Shown here piece after piece: positions 59,783 to 64,000 of a stretch of DNA of 64,000 nucleotides. Every line of letters begins with the position of its first letter. Position 1 is the first letter of the stretch. The stretch lies in NCBI RefSeq assembly GCF_039511225.1, contig NZ_CP154261.1:1-64000 (forward strand). Reading direction: 5' to 3'. Source of the DNA: Sphingobacterium multivorum. Lineage in GTDB: Bacteria > Bacteroidota > Bacteroidia > Sphingobacteriales > Sphingobacteriaceae. The translations under genes and the position numbers were made by a program. Below the pieces are notes generated by a model, which worked only from the letters and a program-made list of their open reading frames with translations, was not told the DNA's origin and made no database searches.

Positions 59783-61057
59783 ATGAATATCCTAATAATC
59801 GGTTCAGGAGGTCGTGAATCCGCCTTCGCCTATAAGTTGTCGAAAAGTCCACGTTTAGACCAATTGTTTATTGCTCCAGGAAATGCTGGAACAGGTGCGT
59901 ATGGTCAGAATATAAATATTAAAGTGACCGACTTTGCTGCTATTGCTTCCTTCGTTTTGGAGAATAACGTGCAAATGGTGCTCGTCGGTCCCGAAGAACC
60001 TTTGGTAAAAGGTATTCATGATTATTTTTTAAATCGGGAAGATTTAAAAAATATCCCGGTAATAGGGCCACAACAGGAAGGGGCTCAATTGGAGGGCTCA
60101 AAAGATTTTTCAAAGCAATTTATGGATCGCCATGGCGTACCTACTGCCGCTTCAAGATCGTTTGATGCAACATCATTGGAAGATGGATTGGCTTACCTTG
60201 AAACGCAAAAATTGCCGATTGTGCTTAAAGCTGATGGTTTAGCCGCAGGCAAAGGAGTATTGATCTGTGAGACTCTTGAGGATGCTAAAGCTGAGCTAAA
60301 AGCGATGATCGCAGATTCAAAGTTTGGAGAAGCTAGCCGGGTGGTGGTTGTTGAAGAATTTTTAAAGGGAATTGAATTGTCTGTTTTTGTTTTGACAGAT
60401 GGGAATTCATATAAAGTGCTTCCTTCTGCAAAAGATTATAAACGCATCGGGGAAGGTGATACAGGCTTAAACACGGGAGGCATGGGATCGATATCTCCGG
60501 TTCCTTTTGCCGATGAGACATTTTTGAATAAAGTGGAAGAACGTATTATCAGACCGACAGTTGAAGGACTTAAAAAAGATGGTATTCCGTATAAAGGATT
60601 TATTTTTATCGGTCTGATGAATGTGGAAGGGGAACCCTATGTCATCGAGTATAATGTTCGTATGGGGGATCCAGAGACTGAGTCCGTTTTGCCGCGTATA
60701 GAATCGGATCTATTGGATTTACTGGAGGGGGTGGCACAAGGCAATTTGGATCAACGTTCTTATACGGTATCTCCTAAAACTGCTGTAACGGTTATGTTGG
60801 TTGCGGGAGGTTATCCTGGAGATTATGAGTCGGGAAAAGAGATCGTCAATATTGAAAATGTCAAAGAATCGATCGTATTTCAAGCAGGTACGAGGGAGGT
60901 GGATGGTAAGATTGTTACTGCAGGGGGACGTGTAATTGCTGTTACCACATTGCAAGATTCGCTGTTTGAAGCCCTTCAGCAGGCAACTGCAGATGCCGGA
61001 AGGATATATTTTGAAGGTAAATACTTCAGAAGAGATATCGGTTTCGACCTTATTTAA
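59783..61057 (+). CDS. purD: Phosphoribosylamine-glycine ligase (GAR synthetase)
   Basis: PurD makes glycinamide ribonucleotide from phosphoribosylamine, glycine and ATP, the second step of purine synthesis. The 424-residue ATP-grasp enzyme starts MNILIIGSGGRESAFAYKL and shows PVIGPQQEGAQLEGSKDFSKQFM, KADGLAAGKGVLIC and FIGLMNVEGEPYVIEYNVRMGDPETESVLPR. Length is normal. It stands alone; other pur genes are not in the window. Promoter and start are nearly fused. A tRNA gene follows after 89 nt. Confidence 0.97.
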   Translation: MNILIIGSGGRESAFAYKLSKSPRLDQLFIAPGNAGTGAYGQNINIKVTDFAAIASFVLENNVQMVLVGPEEPLVKGIHDYFLNREDLKNIPVIGPQQEGAQLEGSKDFSKQFMDRHGVPTAASRSFDATSLEDGLAYLETQKLPIVLKADGLAAGKGVLICETLEDAKAELKAMIADSKFGEASRVVVVEEFLKGIELSVFVLTDGNSYKVLPSAKDYKRIGEGDTGLNTGGMGSISPVPFADETFLNKVEERIIRPTVEGLKKDGIPYKGFIFIGLMNVEGEPYVIEYNVRMGDPETESVLPRIESDLLDLLEGVAQGNLDQRSYTVSPKTAVTVMLVAGGYPGDYESGKEIVNIENVKESIVFQAGTREVDGKIVTAGGRVIAVTTLQDSLFEALQQATADAGRIYFEGKYFRRDIGFDLI

Positions 61058-61075
61058 AAAATATTTAAAATTATT

Positions 61076-61106
61076 TTTGGAATACTGATTTTAAGGTCTA
61101 TATTTG
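61076..61106 (+). promoter_or_regulatory. Consensus promoter of the tRNA-Glu gene
   Basis: TTTG at 61076-61079 and TATATTTG at 61099-61106 are separated by exactly 19 bp, the ideal Bacteroidota layout (TTTG-N19-TAnnTTTG). This is the best-matching promoter in the window. Confidence 0.85.
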
Positions 61107-61139
61107 CAACTCCAAAAACAACAATGTTATTGGAGTTGC
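61106..61139 (+). repeat. Hairpin in the tRNA-Glu leader
   Basis: GCAACTCCAA (61106-61115) and TTGGAGTTGC (61130-61139) are a perfect 10-bp stem with a 14-nt loop. It starts at the end of the promoter box and ends 7 nt before the mature tRNA 5' end, so most of the leader RNA is this hairpin. Confidence 0.6.
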
Positions 61140-61146
61140 ATAAAAA

Positions 61147-61218
61147 GGCCCGTTCGTCTAGGGGTTAGGACGCAAGATTTTCATTCTTGAAACAGGGGTT
61201 CGATTCCCCTACGGGCTA
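61147..61218 (+). tRNA. tRNA-Glu (anticodon TTC)
   Basis: A 72-nt cloverleaf: acceptor GGCCCGT pairs with ACGGGCT (first pair G-U), the T arm has GGTTCGATTCC, and the anticodon stem CAAGA/TCTTG encloses loop TTTTCAT, with anticodon TTC. The CCA end is not encoded (ACA follows). It reads GAA and GAG codons. A consensus promoter lies 40 nt upstream and a terminator 9 nt downstream, so it is a single-gene unit. Confidence 0.97.
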
Positions 61219-61226
61219 CAAAAGAT

Positions 61227-61255
61227 AAAACCTGCAAATATTTGCAGGTTTTTTT
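61227..61255 (+). terminator. Terminator after tRNA-Glu
   Basis: AAAACCTGCAAA and TTTGCAGGTTTT pair around AT, with a following T-run. Confidence 0.9.
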
Positions 61256-61281
61256 GTTTTTGATATATACTGGCGCTTAAC

Positions 61282-62811
61282 CTATAAGAGCTTTTGCTTT
61301 AGCATATCCAAGCTCAATCCCTGCATGCTCGAAAGTGACTTGTAGTCATATTCACCATTGGGATTAAGTAGGATATATGAAGGGAACCCTCCTTTCTCGA
61401 AGATATTCATGATCTCAGTCAAAACTTTTGAATCAACAAAAAGATGTGTGCCCGGCTGATTTAATTCCAATACTTTATTTTGCCATTTTTGTTCGTTTGA
61501 TCCCGAGGAGGTACAGAGATATACAAATTCAATTGGTAATTCGGCGACTTGTGATTCAGCATGTAATTTTTTACTATAGGGCATAGCCTGGATGCAGGGA
61601 ATACACCAAGTCGCCCATAGATCAATGATAACCAGCTTTCCTGCGAAGACAGACTTTAACGTTTTAAGAAGATCCTCACCAGACTTATGTTGGTCAATAT
61701 AAAGAGTGCTACCAGAGCTCGTCTTTATAATTAGTTTTCCCAAAGTTGAATCCTCAGGTTGAATAACCGCTGATGCAGCACTGATAGAATCAATTTGAGC
61801 GATCTTTCTTGTTAACGCCTTAATTTGTGAATCTAAATAATCTTTGGACCAACTAGTATGTAGTGTCGGTCTTAATTCTTTATAGAGCTTACATTGCTCT
61901 TTGATATCTCTATCTTCAAATTGTAATTTTAGCAGATCTGCATAAAAGGAGGGAAGCACTTCGTCGTAATATAACGCTACATTTATGAAACTAAATTTTT
62001 TCTTTGTTTTTTTAAAACCTACAACTTGCATGTAATAATTCAGAAACTGGAAGTATTCATGCGAATTATTTGATATGGAATAGACGGGAGTGAGCAATTC
62101 ACTGATTGTGTCTACTTGTATTGAATTTCGAAATAGATATTTAAGCTTCTTCGCATAATAGATTGATTTTGTTTCCCCCTCAATCAATGTTTGATAAGTG
62201 TTGCTAAATTTCGCATAAAATTTCTTATTGATTTGTTGTTGAATGGCAAAAATGCTGTCTAATTTCGCTATATAGTTATTATCTTCAGTAGCGATTGAAC
62301 TTATTTTGTCGGAAAAATTTTCATTATATCTTTTATTGAAAAGGATATACTCATTCATAATCCGGTTTTTATCACCATCTTTTCCACTGAATTTTACTCC
62401 ATCACCTGTCATATAGACAGATTTTTTCTTTAATTTATCTAGATCAAAAGTGATTTCAAGGTATTCATCACTATAGAGACAGGTATATACATAATCACCA
62501 AATGTAAACCAGATCTGACGATTTGGAAGTTTATCCGATAATGTAATAAGAAAAGATCCATCTTGATCTAGTTTGATGTTATAGGAAGATTGCATTGGAT
62601 TTCCGATGTTGACAAGACTGTACTTGATCATTATATCCTGTAGGTCATTAGTCGAACCATTGAGTACGCGTCCCTTAATTTGGGGGTATGATTTTTTCAA
62701 AGAGTGTTGACTATAATTAGGGGTCGTTATTGGAAAATCATCTGACTTGGTTTGCCCTAAGGTATTTAAAGGGATAATAAAAATGAGGAGATAAAATAGA
62801 TTAATTTTCAT
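61282..62811 (-). CDS. Exported TlpA-like thioredoxin-domain protein
   Basis: The 509-residue protein has a signal peptide (MKINLFYLLIFIIPLNTLGQ), an N-terminal region of about 330 residues with PQIKGRVLNGSTNDLQDI that may be a DUF4369-like or carboxypeptidase-like beta domain, and a C-terminal thioredoxin domain with WATWCIPCIQAM (Cys403, Cys406). It is likely a periplasmic thiol-disulfide oxidoreductase. The start overlaps the end of the LytTR regulator gene by 11 nt, so it is probably in the same operon as the two-component pair. No terminator hairpin was identified immediately past its stop apart from the tRNA terminator. Confidence 0.85.
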   Translation of the reverse strand: MKINLFYLLIFIIPLNTLGQTKSDDFPITTPNYSQHSLKKSYPQIKGRVLNGSTNDLQDIMIKYSLVNIGNPMQSSYNIKLDQDGSFLITLSDKLPNRQIWFTFGDYVYTCLYSDEYLEITFDLDKLKKKSVYMTGDGVKFSGKDGDKNRIMNEYILFNKRYNENFSDKISSIATEDNNYIAKLDSIFAIQQQINKKFYAKFSNTYQTLIEGETKSIYYAKKLKYLFRNSIQVDTISELLTPVYSISNNSHEYFQFLNYYMQVVGFKKTKKKFSFINVALYYDEVLPSFYADLLKLQFEDRDIKEQCKLYKELRPTLHTSWSKDYLDSQIKALTRKIAQIDSISAASAVIQPEDSTLGKLIIKTSSGSTLYIDQHKSGEDLLKTLKSVFAGKLVIIDLWATWCIPCIQAMPYSKKLHAESQVAELPIEFVYLCTSSGSNEQKWQNKVLELNQPGTHLFVDSKVLTEIMNIFEKGGFPSYILLNPNGEYDYKSLSSMQGLSLDMLKQKLL

Positions 62812-63568
62812 AATTCGTTTTTGATTTACTTAAAATTTTAAATACAGATTCCTTCTTTTGTCTTGCGATAGGCACTATTGAATGATCTTTCATTAAAATA
62901 TAGGCTGATTGTCGCTTGTTGATCGATAAAACATGTTCTGAATTAATAAGATGGCTTTGATGTGTGCGGATAAAACCGTATGCATGGAGCATATCATCAT
63001 ATTCTTTAAGTGTTTTACTGATAATGATCGGTCTACGGCCAGTAAGATATATTTCTGTGTAATTATTGTCTGCCTGACAGCGGATGATATCCGAAATAGA
63101 TACATATAGCGTTTCTCTCCCTGTCGGCAGGGCTATTTTGTGGGTCTTTCGCTGTTTGTTCGTAAGATTTTGAATTAGGTTTTCTAGACTTAAATTGTAT
63201 TTTTTTAATTTAATTTTCGATATAGCTTTCTCTAACGCAGTTTCTAGCTCCGCAAAATTGAGTGGCTTTAAGAGATAATCTAATGCTGAAAATTTAATCG
63301 CCTGAATACCAAATCTGTCATATGCTGTGACGAAAATAACTTCGAAATCTCTGTTCTCTAGCGCTTGTAATAAATCAAAACCATTTTTATCTGGCATTTG
63401 GATATCAAGAAAAACCAATTCGGGTTTTTGATTATTAATCAAAACAGTTGCCTCTTCAACGTGTATAGCGGTGCCTACTAAACGTAAAGTACTCCCAAAT
63501 TTATCTAAGTATCTTTTTAATATTTCGATGTTGTTGATCTCATCATCTACAATTATATAGTCGATCAT
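62801..63568 (-). CDS. LytTR-family response regulator
   Basis: The 255-residue protein has a receiver domain (DDE at 8-10, phosphoacceptor Asp55 in LVFLDIQMPD, later Thr and Lys positions in IFVTAYDRFG and LLKPLN) and a C-terminal LytTR DNA-binding domain (about 145-250; ALPTGRETLYVSISDIIRCQ, YNTEIYL-like strand, FIRTHQSHLINSEHV). It forms a pair with the histidine kinase 4 nt upstream and overlaps the thioredoxin gene downstream. Target genes are not visible, though the adjacent thioredoxin protein is an obvious candidate. Confidence 0.93.
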   Translation of the reverse strand: MIDYIIVDDEINNIEILKRYLDKFGSTLRLVGTAIHVEEATVLINNQKPELVFLDIQMPDKNGFDLLQALENRDFEVIFVTAYDRFGIQAIKFSALDYLLKPLNFAELETALEKAISKIKLKKYNLSLENLIQNLTNKQRKTHKIALPTGRETLYVSISDIIRCQADNNYTEIYLTGRRPIIISKTLKEYDDMLHAYGFIRTHQSHLINSEHVLSINKRQSAYILMKDHSIVPIARQKKESVFKILSKSKTNYEN

Positions 63569-63572
63569 CGTA

Positions 63573-64000
63573 TTATATGTTAGCTATCCAATGGGAAATG
63601 ACAATACAGATTTCTGTAATGCTTGAACTTGTTGTGATTTGTATTTGGAAGGAGTTTTCTGGATAAAGCTGTTCTAAAAGAGCCAATCGTTCCTTGGTTA
63701 ATCTTAGGCCATACCCACCCGTGGACTCGACAGTCTTCGTATTAAATTTCGCTCCGTTGTCAGCTACACCGAGTACGAGATCATGTCCTTGTTGGTCGAT
63801 TGTGACCACAATTTTTCCCTGAGAACCTAGCGTTGAAATGCCATGTTTTACAGCATTTTCCACAATTGGCTGAAGTAATATGTTTGGAATGTCAATCAAA
63901 TCATTATGGATTTTTAAATTATTCACTATGTCATACTGGAATCCAAATCTCAATTGTTCCATTTGTAAGTAATCATCTAATATTTGGAGCTCTTCGCTGA
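63573..64000 (-). CDS. LytS-type sensor histidine kinase (C-terminal part, truncated by the window end)
   Basis: The visible part reads in frame from the window end: EELQILDDYLQMEQLRFG, then LLQPIVENAVKHGI (N box), LGVADNGAKFN and GGYGLRLTKERL (G boxes). This is the His_kinase/HATPase_c region of LytS-type sensors paired with LytTR regulators. An internal ATG at 63962 should not be taken as the start, since the frame is open and homologous beyond it. The sensor region lies outside the window. Confidence 0.88.
   Translation of the reverse strand, partial: SEELQILDDYLQMEQLRFGFQYDIVNNLKIHNDLIDIPNILLQPIVENAVKHGISTLGSQGKIVVTIDQQGHDLVLGVADNGAKFNTKTVESTGGYGLRLTKERLALLEQLYPENSFQIQITTSSSITEICIVISHWIANI

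Noticed and set aside
63573..63962. Treating the kinase as a complete 129-residue gene
   Set aside because: The frame stays open to the window end and the residues before the ATG match LytS-type kinases, so it is a truncated larger gene.

Overview
This window looks like the start of a chromosome, numbered from dnaA, of a member of the Bacteroidota, most likely the Sphingobacteriaceae (Sphingobacterium/Pedobacter type). The evidence is the gene content (GldH lipoprotein, an Oar-like TonB-dependent receptor, a plug-domain protein without a barrel, BshC, GcvP as one chain, the DUF4295 protein beside rpmB-rpmG), the AT-rich intergenic DNA, and recurring promoter elements of the Bacteroidota type (-7 box TAnnTTTG). 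No rRNA, CRISPR array, insertion sequence or prophage is visible. Almost everything is chromosomal core.

Layout. 1-3.2 kb: dnaA, then three small secreted Spy/CpxP-like proteins on the minus strand, with a 340-bp gene-free stretch holding inverted repeats. 3.3-7.4 kb: minus-strand run holB-ricT-gldH-lpxK. 7.6-10.1 kb: dnaN and two tandem DedA membrane proteins. 10.2-14.9 kb: a CAP-domain protein, yicC-gmk-nadD, a secreted unknown protein and an exported formylglycine-generating-enzyme homologue. 14.9-17.6 kb: minus-strand kduI-DUF4861-kduD uronate operon, followed by a 600-bp gap with an 11-bp-period repeat array. 18.2-26.5 kb: surE, mqnD, secA, a SPOR protein, an M20 peptidase, a degenerate thiamine-pyrophosphokinase-like protein and a GNAT. 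26.5-36 kb: M28 peptidase, rhodanese and small membrane proteins, gcvT, a pseudouridine synthase cluster, SIMPL, cold-shock protein, DUF805 and recO. 36-41 kb: rpmB-rpmG-DUF4295-ftsY-rimO, then bshC. 41.5-51 kb: TonB receptor, a CtlX-type hydrolase, gcvP, a lipoprotein, an amidase. 51-60 kb: minus-strand idi, a conserved protein of unknown role, a Nudix hydrolase, a phosphohexomutase, an isomerase and a large plug-domain protein. 59.8-61.3 kb: purD and tRNA-Glu. 61.3-64 kb: a histidine kinase (cut by the window edge), a LytTR response regulator and an exported thioredoxin-like protein in one operon.

How the genes work together. Replication is represented by DnaA, the beta clamp, delta-prime and RecO; protein export and targeting by SecA and FtsY; translation by L28, L33, RimO, tRNA-Glu and TruC. 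Envelope functions include LpxK, GldH, SPOR, amidase, DedA and TonB proteins. GcvT and GcvP are the two glycine-cleavage components present, lying 17 kb apart.

No clear new multi-gene system was found. The points most worth following are: four genes whose -7 promoter box ends 3-4 nt before the start codon (implying leaderless mRNA), the exported protein with an intact formylglycine-generating-enzyme cysteine pair, the helically phased repeat upstream of the kdu operon, a TPK-like protein that appears to have lost its active site, the kinase-regulator-thioredoxin operon, and a hairpin leader upstream of tRNA-Glu.
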